From Endothia cerciana (lineage: Eukaryota; Ascomycota; Sordariomycetes; Diaporthales; Cryphonectriaceae), in contig JALRMH010000085.1 in the NCBI GenBank assembly GCA_026119935.1, forward strand, positions 1-64,000: 64,000 bases of DNA, written 5' to 3'. The notes under the pieces were generated by a model. That model was not told where the DNA came from. It searched no databases and saw only the letters and a program-made list of their open reading frames with translations. The first letter of the stretch is position 1, and the number at the start of each line of letters is the position of its first letter. Positions 22,448 to 34,050 of the stretch are shown here, piece by piece. The translations under genes and the position numbers were made by a program.

Positions 22448-24597
22448 GCTAAGCGGGTTCCTACACTGGTGGGGGGAAGGGGAGGCGGGGGGGGGGGGGT
22501 TGTTTTTTTTCTTGTCTTAGTGACTGTCTCTCTCTCTCTCTCTCCCTCTCTGGCCTCGTATAATAGCTTCCCAGGGGTGGGGGGTTGCTGGCCCCTTGGA
22601 GGCCGTCCCCCTCCCGCGTGCGGGCCCTGATCACCACCGGTCTAGATATACGACACCTGTCAGCGAGGGCACCCGCCAGATAAGGTTCGTGATATTTCCC
22701 GAGGTAGGTACGGGCCTGGACAGAGAGCAGACCTGGGGGTATTGCAACGGAACACGCCCGGAACCCCAGACCACCAATATGCATCGGCGTCATCCAGCGC
22801 GCGCGAGACCAGACTAGGCCTCCGTGAGGTTCTGGTTCGGGACCCGCCGTCGCCAATCGCGGATCGTGAATGGGACGGCCAAGATAGGCATGATTGGACG
22901 GCACGGATAAGCAACAGTCGTGCAGATGATTGCGTGCCCCGGGATGGAACAGCAGGACGAGGCCGTCATAAGGGGGAGGAGGGGGAGGGTAGAGAGCCGG
23001 TGGCAACCTGCGTTGCCCGCGTTGTGCGTTGGTGTGTGAGTGTGTGGGTGTGTGTGGGTGTGTGTGGGTGTGCGTATGTGTGTGCGTCTGGGAAAAAAAT
23101 AAAAACGGCATTGAGCATCATATGAGGGAGGGTGACCGGGCCACCGGGCACCGAGAACACCGCAGTGCCGAGCAGTGATAGACCCTCTCCATCCAGCGGG
23201 GTGCTATATCTCCCCAAGAGGCGAGGCGGGCGAGATCTGCATGGCCCAGGACCTGCAGCGACAAAAGTAACCCCCGGGCCGCCGACTCTGGCCCGTGGGT
23301 TGAGGAGGCAGCAGGCTGTCGCACGCCCGCAGCTGAACCAAGAGAAGAGAGCCCCTTCCCCCCCCCCCCCCCCTCTCCTCCTCCCTCCTCCCACCGGCGG
23401 ACAAGATATATATCCAGCCCCCGGGTAAGGGGCTTCTCGGTCCGCCGTCAAGGGCGGGCCCAAAACAGCTAGGCGGTACAGAGATAGATGACGGAAGGGG
23501 GAGACGGACGAGTTGATGCATGACGGGTTCAGAAGGATGGGATATGCGAGGCAGCTGGATCAGCCTGGATTTACATGACGGTCTAGCAGTAGGCAACACG
23601 CCCCTGGGGCAAGTCGCGCCGGGACGAGGTGGAGGAGATATCTACAAAGGTAGGAAGAACAAAAGCCAGTGTGGCTATACTTAGGCGCCCGGTCCGTGAA
23701 TCCAGACGACGGATTAGGAATGCGAGACAGCCGCTCCGGTGGGATATTTCTACGGGCTCGCGTGGAGATACCAGGGACTACATCAGAGATTTGCGGCGTG
23801 GAGCGGTGTACTTTTTATATATATATATATATTTTTTTATTTTTTTTGAAGGGCCCCTTGATGGACTGGGGGTCTCCGAGCCTCGCTCCGGGTATTTTCC
23901 CCCACCGGACCGGTTCATATCTTCCTAATACTACACACAGAGAGAACACGGACCTCGCTTGGCGTGACGTGAATTCACTTCTCGGCATGCGCGCGGGCAC
24001 TCGGACATCACAAGTCTACGGGCAGGGGCCTGCGCACTCGGCCTCTCGGCATGCGCCTGAGCAGTCTGCTCCCTCCGAACGTCTCTCAATGTCCCTGTCT
24101 ACTGTCATCAGGCTTCGGTTGACGAGCCAACCTATCGCTCCCTCTGCCTTCTCGACCACTCGTCACAACGCGGTGAGAGTGTCGTGCTGAGCACGCCATG
24201 TTTTCAAACGCCTTTCCAGTCGTGCGTGTGGGGATGGGGATATCAATACATCATCACAGTGGTATAAGTCGACCCAACGCCATTTTTGTTGAAAAAAAGC
24301 ATGCTGTTGCCCGCCCACCACCAAGCCCCTCTCCAGATGACCTTCCGCGTCCGGTCCGATGCCTTCGTGTCCCGACCAGTCTTGAAAATGAGAAAAGCAG
24401 AAAATTTGAAATTGAAATGCCAAACCCGTCCCACGGGATCGTCGAGATCATCATGCTGTTGAGAACATAGGCTTTTGCTGGAGGTACCTCATAGCGCAAT
24501 ATCGCCCGTCCGGTGATGTGATATTATAGCGGGCTGCGGTGTTGAAAGATCCGCGGGCACGACCCCCATCGTACAAGAAGCAAAGGTTTTGTATTGC
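22448..24597. other. Intergenic region, 2.1 kb
   Basis: It runs from the promoter of the 2-hydroxyacid dehydrogenase to the 3' end of the SAH hydrolase gene. It holds a G run and (TC)n at about 22486-22552, a GT-rich tract at 23026-23090, a C run near 23360 and a TA/T tract near 23815-23848. No gene is supported. Confidence 0.5.
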
Positions 24598-26011
24598 CTA
24601 GTAGCGGTAGCTGGGGTGAAGTTAGCGACGTTGCTCAGGTGGGATGTGGGGGCCGGGGGGTGGGGGAGACATACTGGTCGCTCTTGTAGGGACCCTCGGC
24701 GTCCAGGCCGAGGTACTCGGCCTGCACGGGGGTGAGCGCGGTGAGCTCGACGTTGACGTGGGACAGGTGCAGCTTGGCGACCTCCTCGTCCAGGATCTTG
24801 GGCAGGACGTAGACCTTCTTCTCCAGCTTTCCGGTCTTGGCGAAGGCGATGTACTTCTCGCCGAAGGCCTTGTCCTCGCTCTTGAACAGCATGATCTGGG
24901 CCAGCACCTGGTTGGTGAAGGAGCACGACATGACGAAGGAGGAGTGGCCGGTGGCACAGCCCAGGTTGACGAGGCGGCCCTCGGCCAGCAGGATGATGTG
25001 GCGGCCGTTCTTCATCAGGTAGCGGTCGACCTGGGGCTTGATGTTCTGGACGCTTGCGGCGTTGGCCTTGAGCCAGGCGACGTCGATCTCGATGTCGAAG
25101 TGGCCGATGTTGCAGACGATGGCATCGTTGGGCATGGCCTCGAAGTGCCTGCCGACGAGGATGTCACGGCAGCCGGTGGTGGTGACGAAGATCTGGCCGA
25201 GCCTGGCGGCGTTGTCCATGGAGATGACCTGGTAGCCGGCCATGGCGGCCTGGAGGGCGTTGATGGGGTCGACCTCGGTGACGAGGACGCGGGCACCCAT
25301 GCCGTGCAGGGCCTCGGCGCAGCCCTTGCCGACATCACCGAAGCCGGCGACGACGGCGATCTTGCCGGCGATCATGACGTCGGTGGCACGCTTGATGCCG
25401 TCGATCAGGGACTCGCGGCAGCCGTAGAGGTTGTCGAACTTGGACTTGGTGACGGAGTCGTTGACGTTGATGGCGGGGACGAGGAGCTCGCCCTTCTTGA
25501 GCATGCGGTACAGGTGGTGGACGCCGGTGGTGGTCTCCTCGGAGACGCCGTAGCAGTCCTTGAGCATCTCGGGGTACTTGTCGTGGACGAGGTGGGTCAG
25601 GTCGCCGCCGTCGTCGAGGATGAGGTTGAGCTTCTTGCCGTCCTTGAAGGCGGCCAGCTGCTGCTCGAGGCACCAGTTGTACTCCTCCTCGGTCTCGCCC
25701 TTCCAGGCGAAGACGGGGACGCCGGCGGCGGCGATGGCGGCGGCAGCGTGGTCCTGGGTGGAGAAGATGTTGCAGGAGGACCAGGTGACCTCGGCACCGA
25801 GGGCGACCAGCGTCTCGATGAGGACGGCGGTCTGGATGGTCATGTGCAGACAGCCGGCGATGCGGGCACCGGCGAGAGGCTGGTCCTTGGCGTACTTCTC
25901 GCGGGTGGCCATCAGACCAGGCATCTCGTTCTCGGCCAGCTCGATCTCCTTGCGGCCAAAGGCGGCCAGGGACAGGTCGGCGACCTTGAACTTGTTCGCG
26001 GGGGCAGACAT
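24598..26011 (-). CDS. SAH1: S-adenosyl-L-homocysteine hydrolase
   Basis: NAD-dependent adenosylhomocysteinase that splits SAH to adenosine and homocysteine, relieving product inhibition of methyltransferases. Exons on the minus strand are 26011..24675 and 24610..24598, giving 449 aa, the usual length. The first exon carries nearly the whole protein: AGCLHMTIQTAVLIETL, the EVTWSSCNIFSTQDHAAAAI block, DDGGDLTH, NVNDSVTKSKFDNLYGCRES and the NAD loop GFGDVGKGCAEAL. A 64-nt intron (donor GTATGT, acceptor CCCCAG) then leads to a 13-nt last exon that restores the canonical C-terminus KSDHYRY. Without that splice the protein would read into PTPRPPHPT. Codon use is strongly C-ending, consistent with high expression. 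Confidence 0.96.
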
Positions 26012-26052
26012 GGCCGGGAGAGGTGGGGAGGTGAAGGAGGGGGAGACTGGAG

Positions 26053-26075
26053 TAGGTAGGTAGGTAGGTAGGTAG
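26053..26075. repeat. (TAGG)n tetranucleotide repeat
   Basis: Five to six TAGG units lie about 45 nt upstream of the SAHH start codon, within its probable 5' leader. Confidence 0.85.
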
Positions 26076-26167
26076 ACTGGGTGAGAGGGGAGATGGGTTA
26101 GCGATGGACGAGAACTGTACGAGAGAAGCGCAACCTGAAGAGGGGGGCCGGAGGGGGTTTTAGCATC

Positions 26168-26196
26168 GGACAGGACAGGACAGGACAGGACAGGAC
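26168..26196. repeat. (GGACA)n pentanucleotide repeat
   Basis: Nearly six tandem units lie about 160 nt upstream of the SAHH start. Confidence 0.85.
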
Positions 26197-26971
26197 TGGG
26201 ACAGGCCAGGCCAGGCAGGTTCGCTGGAAAAACTCTGAGCCCACTCTTCTTCCAGTTCGGCGAGTTTTGGAACAAGTCTCCGTCCTGCCCAACAGCTCCG
26301 AGCTGCGCGCCAGGGGCTGGCTGGGTGGCAGAGGCCGTGCTGAAGGTCAGACACGGCCTCGAATGGATCACTTACAGTCTTCAATCGATCCGGGGCCGAG
26401 GTGGGATGGTGGTGGGCAACTGAAGAGTGAACTGCTCCGGCTGCGGTGAGGGAGGAAAAGACGATAAGGGAGAGGGGCAGGGGACAGGTTTTGGTGGTGG
26501 TGGTGGTGTTGTCTCGTGTTAGGGGGGGGGGGGGAAGAAAGAAAGAAAAAAAAAAACAACAATAAAAATTCGGAGGTCAGCAGGGTGTGGAGGGGGAAAT
26601 CTGCCAGCTCTCCGCCGCCACGCCAGGCCGACCCACAGGCGTGCTCACCCCCGGCGCCCCGACTGGCCGCAGGCCGCAGTAGGTTGAGGAGGAGGGGCGG
26701 GGGGCATCGTGGCGCCCCCCCCGCCCCCAAAAAAAAACATAACTACCGACCTCTACATTAACTACCTAAACCAACATGCAGAGCCTACTATTCCGAGAGC
26801 CTCTTCTTTCTCACCCTCTCCAGGGCCGACATTGAATAATCCGGGCGCGGAGTGGTTCTGGCATATTTGAGCGTTACCAGGCACGCAGTACAACAAGAAA
26901 AAAAAGAAGGAGAGAAAGAGAGAAAGAAAATTATCAGCCAGAGCCAGGCAAGGTTCGCGCACGAGGATGAG

Positions 26972-27020
26972 TGTCTGCTGTCTGCTGTCTGCTGTCTGCT
27001 GTCTGCTGTCCGCTGTCCGC
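26972..27020. repeat. 7-mer tandem repeat (GTCTGCT)n
   Basis: About seven copies of GTCTGCT/GTCCGCT in the spacer between SAHH and eIF3h. Confidence 0.85.
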
Positions 27021-27314
27021 TCGACACTCGTCTCTGTATCGTGTATATCCTCTCAGTACTGTCTAGCCCTCTGCCCAGCGGGACTGCCAGGCTAGCCCTG
27101 TGACCCCTTCAGGATATCAACAAACCCCCCCCCCCCCCCTTCCTTCCCTTCTGTCCGTCCGGCGTTTTGCAGGCCTCCAAAATCCATCCCGCGTTGAAGG
27201 AGTGATCGCCTGAACGCCTAGCCATGCAGCCCACCCACGGTCTGACCCGTCTCCGACCTCCCAAACCCACCCCCCCCCCTTCTTCCCTTGTGTCTACCCC
27301 GGGCCTCGTCCTTA

Positions 27315-28620
27315 CTACTCCGGCAGCAGGTTGCCCTTGACGGCAAACATCTTCGCGCTGATGTTCGCCGTGAACCCGTCCAGCTGCCGGCTGTACTGCT
27401 CCACCTGCCTCGCGTTCAGCATGCCCTCCAGGCGGCTGGGCTCCGGGGGCAGCTTGAACAGCCTCTGCCACTCGTCCTCGGGCAGCAGGGGCTGCTTGGC
27501 CGCCGCCCGGGAGGCGTTCTCCGCCTTCCGCTTGGCCTGCCAGGCCGTGATCTTGGTCTGCTCGCGCGCGAGCTGCCTCTGGTAGTACTGGTGGTTGTTG
27601 AGGTCCGTGTAGTGTGACTCGACGCTGTCCAGGAGCAGGTCGCAGGTCTTCTCCAGGAACGGGTCGATCGACAGGTCCAGGGTGTCCAGCGAGGGGTAGG
27701 GGGGCACCTGGACCGGGGCGCGTTCGATGTCGGCCAGCGACGAGGGCAGGGGCACGTCGGGGTCGGCGGGCGGCACGGGGAGCTGGTGCAGGAATGAGGT
27801 CAGGAGGTGGGAGTTGTGGATGGTGACGGGCAGCTCGAGCAGGATGTCCCTGTAGGTGAGCTTGGACTTCTGCAGGCTGTCGGTGGTGAACTTGCCCTCC
27901 TTGTAGGCGGCCATGAAGGTGCCGGACAGCCTGAAGGCGCGGAGGCTGAGGGACCCCTGGGAGGAGCGGCTGACGTCGTGGACGAGGGCGACGGCGTTGC
28001 TGTTCTCGCGCTGGTAGTGGTACTGGTTCTCGACGAAGCCCAGGTTGATGAAGTTGCCCATGGTGGCGCTGGTGTACCAGCCGACGTTGTTGGCGTCCAC
28101 GTTGACCTCCTTGAGGTGCCTTATCATCTCGTTCTGGTAGGCGATGTTGGCCTTGGCGCGGGGGGCGGCGGCGGCAAGGCTGGAGGCGTCGTTCTGGTGG
28201 GAGTCGGCACCGGCGACGTCGACGGTGGGGAAGGGGAACGTGTTTGTGACCTCGAGGAGGCCGCTGCTGTCCATGCCGACCAGGGATCCGGTGGCCGTCG
28301 TGGGGAAGCCGGTGGACGAGTGCTTGGTGATCTTCATCACCACCTGGAAGCCGCAGCAAAAAGAGACAAGACGTTAGCCATCGCGCCCGCCATCACGTAC
28401 ATCGCTCCCCGCGGGGGCCATCCGTCATGTAGCCATCCGTCCACGCATGGGCCTCGGTGACAAGCAAAACACGCGCAGGGGGCAGGAGGCCGGCGGGGGT
28501 GGGGCGGACTCGGAAGGGGGATCTGGGATATCAAGGAGACGACGGGGTGTCATTATCCATCCATACCAGAGCTTCGACCTGCACCGACCTGACGGCCTCT
28601 TCCTTCCTCGCGTCGGCCAT
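27315..28620 (-). CDS. Translation initiation factor eIF3 subunit H
   Basis: MPN-domain subunit of eIF3, which binds the 40S ribosome in translation initiation; eIF3h is found in filamentous fungi and fission yeast but not budding yeast. Exons on the minus strand are 28620..28567 and 28343..27315 (360 aa). The first exon is only 18 codons (MADARKEEAVRSVQVEAL). A 223-nt intron follows and the second exon resumes VVMKITKHSS. MPN-fold blocks include TGSLVGMD, LEVTNTFPFP, NNVGWYTSATMGNFINLGFVENQ and FRLSGTFMAAYKEGKF. The JAMM zinc ligands of active isopeptidases are absent, as expected. The C-terminal half is helical, with ARQVEQYSRQLDGFTANISAKMF near the end. Confidence 0.93.
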
Positions 28621-29793
28621 GTCTTCGAATGTCAGGGTTCTCTCTCCGTGTGTCTCCGTATCTCTTGAGGAGGTCGGCGGCCGGAGGGGGACGTGTTCGA
28701 GACGAAGGGGGTTCCCTGGGCGACTTTGGGCTGCCGGTGTTTGGTGGGTGGAAGACGGGGCGGGTCGCAATGAAGTTTTTTTTGAGGTTTTTGGTGCGGC
28801 GTGTTTGGTGGGGCCCAGAGACAAAGCGGACAGGGCCTGATTGGCTGCAGTGGGTGGGTGACCTCTGGCTGCTTGGGTACTACGATGCCGGGCCGGGAGG
28901 GGGTCTAGCAGGCTTCTGGAGGGGCAGAGATTCAGTAACACGCCCCCCGCGCAGCGCTGTACGATAGCAGTGCCGCACCCTACCAATACAGCACAGCACC
29001 TAGAGACCAGGAACACATGATTACCTCCAGTCCTCCATTGTGGGTGGGGATAACGTGGTCGCCGACCTTGCTGAGGGCGCTCTTTTTTTAATATTTCCCT
29101 TCCTCGGGGGTTCGTGGGCAGAGGTCGTGCCGCGCTGGACCGCGCGGGGCTGAGCCGTGGCAGGAGAGAGAGGAGGACAGCCGGATCGTCACTGGAAAAA
29201 ATAAAATAAAACCAAGGCCCTCGACCATCCCCATCAGCCATCCCCCCCATCCTCATCCCACTCTCATCCCACGGATCCCCCACGCCAGTGTTGGTTCAGA
29301 AACACTCTTAAATCAGCCTCATCCGTCCACCCACCGGACAACCTTCACCTCATCCCTCCCTCACCTATTTTATTTATCCCCTCGTTCCACATCTGCCTGC
29401 CACCCCGCCCCACACCTCGCGGCCATGACCAGACAACACAGCACGCGTGGGCTCGAGGCCCAGGTGTGGACGCTGTCTGCACTGTGTATCGTACACACCT
29501 GACCGGCACAATGGTGCCGCACGTATATTATTCTTCCTACCGCTGAGGCCATGTCTGTCTGTATGTCCGTCTGTCTGTCTGTCCGTCTGTCCGTCTGTCC
29601 GTCTGTCCGTCTGTCCGTCTGTCCGTCTGTCCGTCTGTCCGTCTGTCTGGGCCTTGTCGCCTTTTCCCTCCGGACCGGCTCCCTTTGAACGCCGCCGCCA
29701 TGTGTACTAGATCTCATAAAGGACCATCAAGGACTGCTCGCTGAACGAGGAACCACGGGCACAGCGGCCAGCCAGGGACTGGCGGCGTCCTGT
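28621..29793. other. Intergenic region upstream of eIF3h
   Basis: No gene is supported in 1.17 kb. It contains the eIF3h promoter and a (TGTC/CGTC) array at 29552-29648. Confidence 0.5.
29552..29648. repeat. (GTCT/GTCC)n tandem array
   Basis: About 97 bp of tetranucleotide GTCT and GTCC units, largely alternating as an 8-mer GTCCGTCT. Confidence 0.93.
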
Positions 29794-30602
29794 CTACGCC
29801 CACCTGACAATCTCCCAGCTCGTCACACCCTCGTCGATGACGAGCCGGTGCTGGTCAATCTTCCATTCCGAATACATCGAACGCGCCGCCATCGCCGCCC
29901 GTCGATGGTCTGGCCCTACGCTTCCCTTCTTGGCATCCTCCTGTGATCTCCAGATGCAGGTCGCCAGGTTGCGCAGGTCCTGGTTGGGGGCACCGAACCA
30001 GTACCTGTCAAGTGACGAGGGGTGTCAGTTCAGTTGTCGGTCCGCGGGTCAGGAAGGGCCGCATGCCCTCGCGGGCCCTAATCTGAGCCCCGGGGGGGGG
30101 GGGGGAAGATCATGGAAGGGGGGCGGGCCACTCACTTCAGGAACCCGCCACTGGCCATAGCCTCCGCGTGCGCCGCCTTGTCGAGTGCTCCCAGGTCCGG
30201 ATATGCCGTGGTGGGCCTGATCTGCGATCGGAACGCGACAATGTACCACGACGTCCTCCTGAAGCCGTGTCGTCTCACTGTTGCCAGCTCCCTCACCCGC
30301 CGGACCACTTCCTCCCAGTTGAACCCCTCGACGTACGGTGCGGTGGCATAGTCATCCCGCACCGGCTCCATTCCTACCAGGGCCTCGCTCAGGATTTGGC
30401 TCTCCGCCTCCAGTGTCTCCAGGTCAAGAAGGTGCTCCTGGCCCGTGTACGGGGAGGCCACCAGGTACCGCCGCGGGCTGAGCGACGCGGCTGCGGGCCT
30501 CGCGGCCCCCTCGTCCGGGACGAGCTCCTTTTCCGTCACCATGGCTGCTGCCTTGCCCCACGCCACAGTGTCTGTTGTCCCGATGGCGTCTAGGCCGGCC
30601 AT
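29794..30602 (-). CDS. UPF0643-type protein of unknown function
   Basis: Conserved fungal protein that I place, from memory of the family pattern, in UPF0643 (known from fission yeast); function unknown. Exons on the minus strand are 30602..30136 and 30004..29794, giving 225 aa. The 131-nt intron (GTGAGT..GACAG) contains a 12-G run. It splices ASGGFLK to YWFGAPNQDLRNLATCIWRS. Conserved-looking segments are YLVASPYTGQEHLLDLETLE, PYVEGFNWEEVVRRVRELA, WYIVAFRSQI, the second-exon start, and the C-terminal VTSWEIVRWA. No signal peptide, membrane segment or catalytic motif is evident. The fold is probably mixed alpha/beta, with an aromatic-rich C-terminus. Confidence 0.72.
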
Positions 30603-32004
30603 GGCTGCAACGTACGCTTCAAAAAGATTGGCCGGTAGCTCTGTGCACGGGGAAACGACGCCCAGTCTGCCTGGTGCTAGACGTCTTGCGAAGCTCTGCT
30701 GTGTGTGCTCTCTCCAGCGGCCCGCCCACGCCTGGCAAAGACTCTCGACCTTGGGAAAGCTGCTTGCCTGGTGGGTGACGTTTTGTTCTCGTCGTTCTTC
30801 CCTGCAGGAGAGTTTTGTGTGGTTTCAGGGGGGAGGGGGACCGCTCATTAGTCCTCTGTGTAGTGCTGAGGCCTACGGCATTAAAGACAAGAACGGTGCC
30901 CCCCTCAGCGCTCTTAGGACATGCGACACAGAAATGGCGAGCTCGGCTGGTCTTAGACCACCGGATACCAAGAAGACATGGCACGCCTGGGAGGATATTA
31001 AGGCATGTAGGCGTCGTACAAGGATCAGGTTTTGTCGAGCCGATATCTGTGGGCTTATCTCCAAGCCTCCCATAGGCAATCTGACACCGGTGGGTTGTTC
31101 GCTTTTTGTCCGTCTTGAATCAGAACGTCTACTGGCGCATCACGACTGCAACATTATCAATGCCCTCCCGACCTGAGTCTCTCGGTACTCGTGGCGCCGC
31201 CCGTCACTCGAGGTACCTAACTTACCCGTCGACGCTCCAGCTTCAAACTTAGCGCCTGGCATTGCTCCCTGGCGGCGCAAATGGCGCCATAGCCTGTATT
31301 CCGTTCCCGTCAAGGGCAATGCCTTCTTCTTGGGAGGACGGCCCAGCCGCTTTGAGATCATCCCAGCCTGCCGCATGAGCCAGACTTAGCCGCGCCTGGA
31401 TGTTCTCCAGGGTCCTTTCTTGTCAGTGTCCGGGGGCCGTTGGTACTCACCGCTCGTGCTCTCACATGCCGGGAGGCGGGCCCACACCCGCCCGAGTCGA
31501 GTCACCCTGACGCATGCTCTAGCGACGCGCGTGTTATCCCCCCCTCGATGCCGAATCAAGACGCAGGACAGCCCCAAGGTGAAAGGTGCAGGAATGATAT
31601 CTGATATGGCGGGATATTAGGATTGGCCCTCTGTACGGCAAGCACCTCGTTGATCTCTGCGGATCTCTGCAGCGATCACATATGCAGAGGGGGTGCAGGG
31701 GTGGAGGTTCTCTTAGCCATGCGCGGGAGCACATGGCAAATCAGCGGACCACATGGGCTAGATCTCTACTAGCTGTAGCACTCCTCGAGCCCTCCGGCGC
31801 CTCCGCACCGCTTGAGCTACCATTTTGGGGTCTGATACGGGTCACGTCCCGGTGTCCATGAATCTATTCGCGACTGCAGGTTGTATTGAGCCGGGGCCCA
31901 TCGGTAGGGTGCGTTGTACAACATGGCCCTCAGACTTCCTCATCTCCTCGGCGTGGTTATCTGGAGGCCTGCTGGCCACATGCAGGCAAGCCAAGCTGAC
32001 TCGA
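30603..32004. other. Intergenic region, 1.4 kb
   Basis: It lies between the UPF0643-type gene's upstream side and the 3' end of the mitochondrial carrier gene. Only short frames occur. One on the minus strand (31140..31376) has an AT-hook-like LGRPPKKKA but no other support. Confidence 0.45.
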
Positions 32005-33629
32005 TCACAGGTCCTCATCTTCACCGGCTGCGCCTTTCAACCATACTTTGGCAACTTCATATGTGGCTAGGTACAGCCCGCTGCCAATGGCGGTCCATCC
32101 AGCTCGGAGAAGACCGCCCCTGAACAGACCTTTGATGCCTCTCTCCCGGTACACAAGGCGGGCTACCTGCATGCCGCTCATATTCTGCCGCCCTGGTGCC
32201 TCCCCGGTCTGCCCTGCAGCGACGTGCATGGTCGCCTCTCTCGCTTGAGACCCGGATCCCCGGCACTGCTGCTCATGCCTTCCGGCTTGGGCAGCCCTCT
32301 CCTCCCCGGCAGAGAGCATCATGCGGGTCTTGACCACATCCGTGGGCGTCGTGATCACCGCTGCCACTGCCCCGGATCCGGCAGCACTCGCCCCGTTGAC
32401 GTAGGCCGTCTCGAGCAGCCCTCGCGTCAGCGCCCCCTTCTCGATCTTCCTCTCCCCGCCACCCACCCTCCCGATCCGTCCCTGACGGTGGCGTCCGTCC
32501 TGCGGTCCCCCCCACTCCCAGATCCGCCGCCGCACCGCCTCGAAGATGGGGAACTGGATCGCCGTGAACGGCAGGTTGCGAGCCACCAGGGCTGTGTAGC
32601 CCGTCAGCAGGCGGTGCGCGGCGCCCGACGCCCCGCCGGACTGGGAGACCATGCGCAGCGCCTGGACCGAGGTGCTGTTGCTCCACCCGCCTGCGCTTCC
32701 GCTACCGCCACCGGGCCTCGAGCGGACCATCTGGGCGTTCTGCTTGATGACCTCGGCGGGCGTGAGGACGAGACATGACGCCAGCTCTGCGGTGGCCGAG
32801 GCCAGGGAGTGGATGAGGGGCGCGGGCACGGCGAGGCCATCGGGGAGGGGAAGACGTTTGAGTATGGTGGAGTAGAACGTCTTTGTGGCCTCGTAGGTTG
32901 TGAAGAAGATGCCGGCTGCGAGACATATCAGTAAGTGAGTTCTGGTCCTCGTCAAGCGCCCACCCAACCCAACCTCTGCCTCTCCCCCCCCCCCCCCCAA
33001 AAACAGAGAAAAGAGAAAAGAGATAGGCCGGGGCGGCTACTCACCTGCCGGAAGGGTGGCTATGATAACGCTCCCCACCCCTTGGTAGAGCCCCCGGAAG
33101 ACGGTAGCTCGGGACTGTTTGGCGGCACCGGAATCCGCGAAGGTCTTAAGGTAGTCCCGACTCTGGTACCGGGTCTTGATGGTGTCGAGGGGATAGATGA
33201 GGAGGTCGATCGTGAAGGCAGCGGCTGCGCCTGCCTACAATCACAATGAGGAGTCAGCCTGTATTGCCTCGCTGCACCAATCTTGTCCAACGGCGAGGGT
33301 TCGCCAGAATATCGTCCGATGTTACACATTTGCCTTGGGCGATCCAAGTGTCTCAAGAGTGCCCAGCCTGAGGCTGTAAGCCCGACTACGACACCATATC
33401 CTGCGCCCGAGCTCGACCATGCATCGTGTTGACAAGTGACGAGGTCGTATATGTCAGAACTAGGACCAAGCAGCTTCTGACGACAGATCAATGGTGTCCT
33501 GGGACCGGTCTTCTCCAAGGCTTCGTGCAGAGCATACGTCCAAATCTGACGTTCCGAAAGCACGAGGCAGACAAGGCGTGTGGTCTCAGACTGACTTACC
33601 AATACGATGTCCGTGTTTGAGTTGCTCAT
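32005..33629 (-). CDS. Mitochondrial carrier, S-adenosylmethionine transporter-like (PET8 type)
   Basis: SLC25-family inner-membrane carrier. Exons on the minus strand are 33629..33600, 33234..33045 and 32915..32005 (376 aa). The introns are 365 and 129 nt; the second contains a C run. The first exon is only ten codons (MSNSNTDIVL) and joins AGAAAAFTIDLL. The three carrier signatures are YPLDTIKTR, LTPAEVIKQ and TTPTDVVKTR, matching the PLD / PAEV / P(L/T)D order of yeast Pet8 (SAM carrier), with FFTTYE, LPFTAIQFPIFE and GLYLATYE at the ends of helices. Two matrix-side loops, rich in G/S and in basic residues respectively, are longer than in yeast. The SAM substrate is inferred from similarity; SAHH, of the same methyl cycle, lies 6 kb away. 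Confidence 0.82.
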
Positions 33630-34050
33630 TTCATGATAACCATGAAAATCATACCCGCTAAGCAGAGGAGAACAGAACACTGCCTGAGGATTCCCCATGC
33701 CAGCCAAGAAGAGAGTCCATGTGGCTGCAGCCGTTCAATGACATCAGCGTTCGGCTCAGGATCTATGAATTGTCTTAGTCAGCAACCCCCCCCCCCCAAA
33801 TTTTCTCTTCTCAGACTGGGGGAGACATAAGAGGCGGTTTGGATGCGGGAATGGGTGGTGAGAGACACTTGATGCTATTTTTTGACACGCCGGAACTCTC
33901 ACGTACTTATACTATTACGACGAGAGACCAAGTCAGGTGTGATCAGATACACAGACGAGGAGCATTCCGTGGCCTACCACCAAGAGACCTCCACCGCCAT
34001 GTCCGACCAGACACAGGTCCAGCATAGACAGGTACTACAGATAGGAGGCA
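33630..34050. other. Spacer between carrier and PEBP gene
   Basis: 421 nt with an 11-C run near 33787. No gene is seen. It holds the carrier promoter and the PEBP 3' flank. Confidence 0.45.

Larger units (their letters stand above)
26012..27314. other. SAHH promoter region and spacer to eIF3h
   Basis: It contains three tandem repeats (listed), a 13-G run near 26521, and the 3' flank of the eIF3h gene with a C run near 27126. No gene is supported. Confidence 0.5.

Noticed and set aside
24644..26059. 471-codon open frame on the plus strand antisense to SAHH
   Set aside because: Composition is G, D, L and V rich with no motif. It mirrors the C-ending codon bias of SAHH, a common artefact of GC-rich highly expressed genes.
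31140..31376. Short minus-strand frame with AT-hook-like LGRPPKKKA
   Set aside because: Only one motif of low information in 78 codons, with no splice-supported extension or neighbouring exon.
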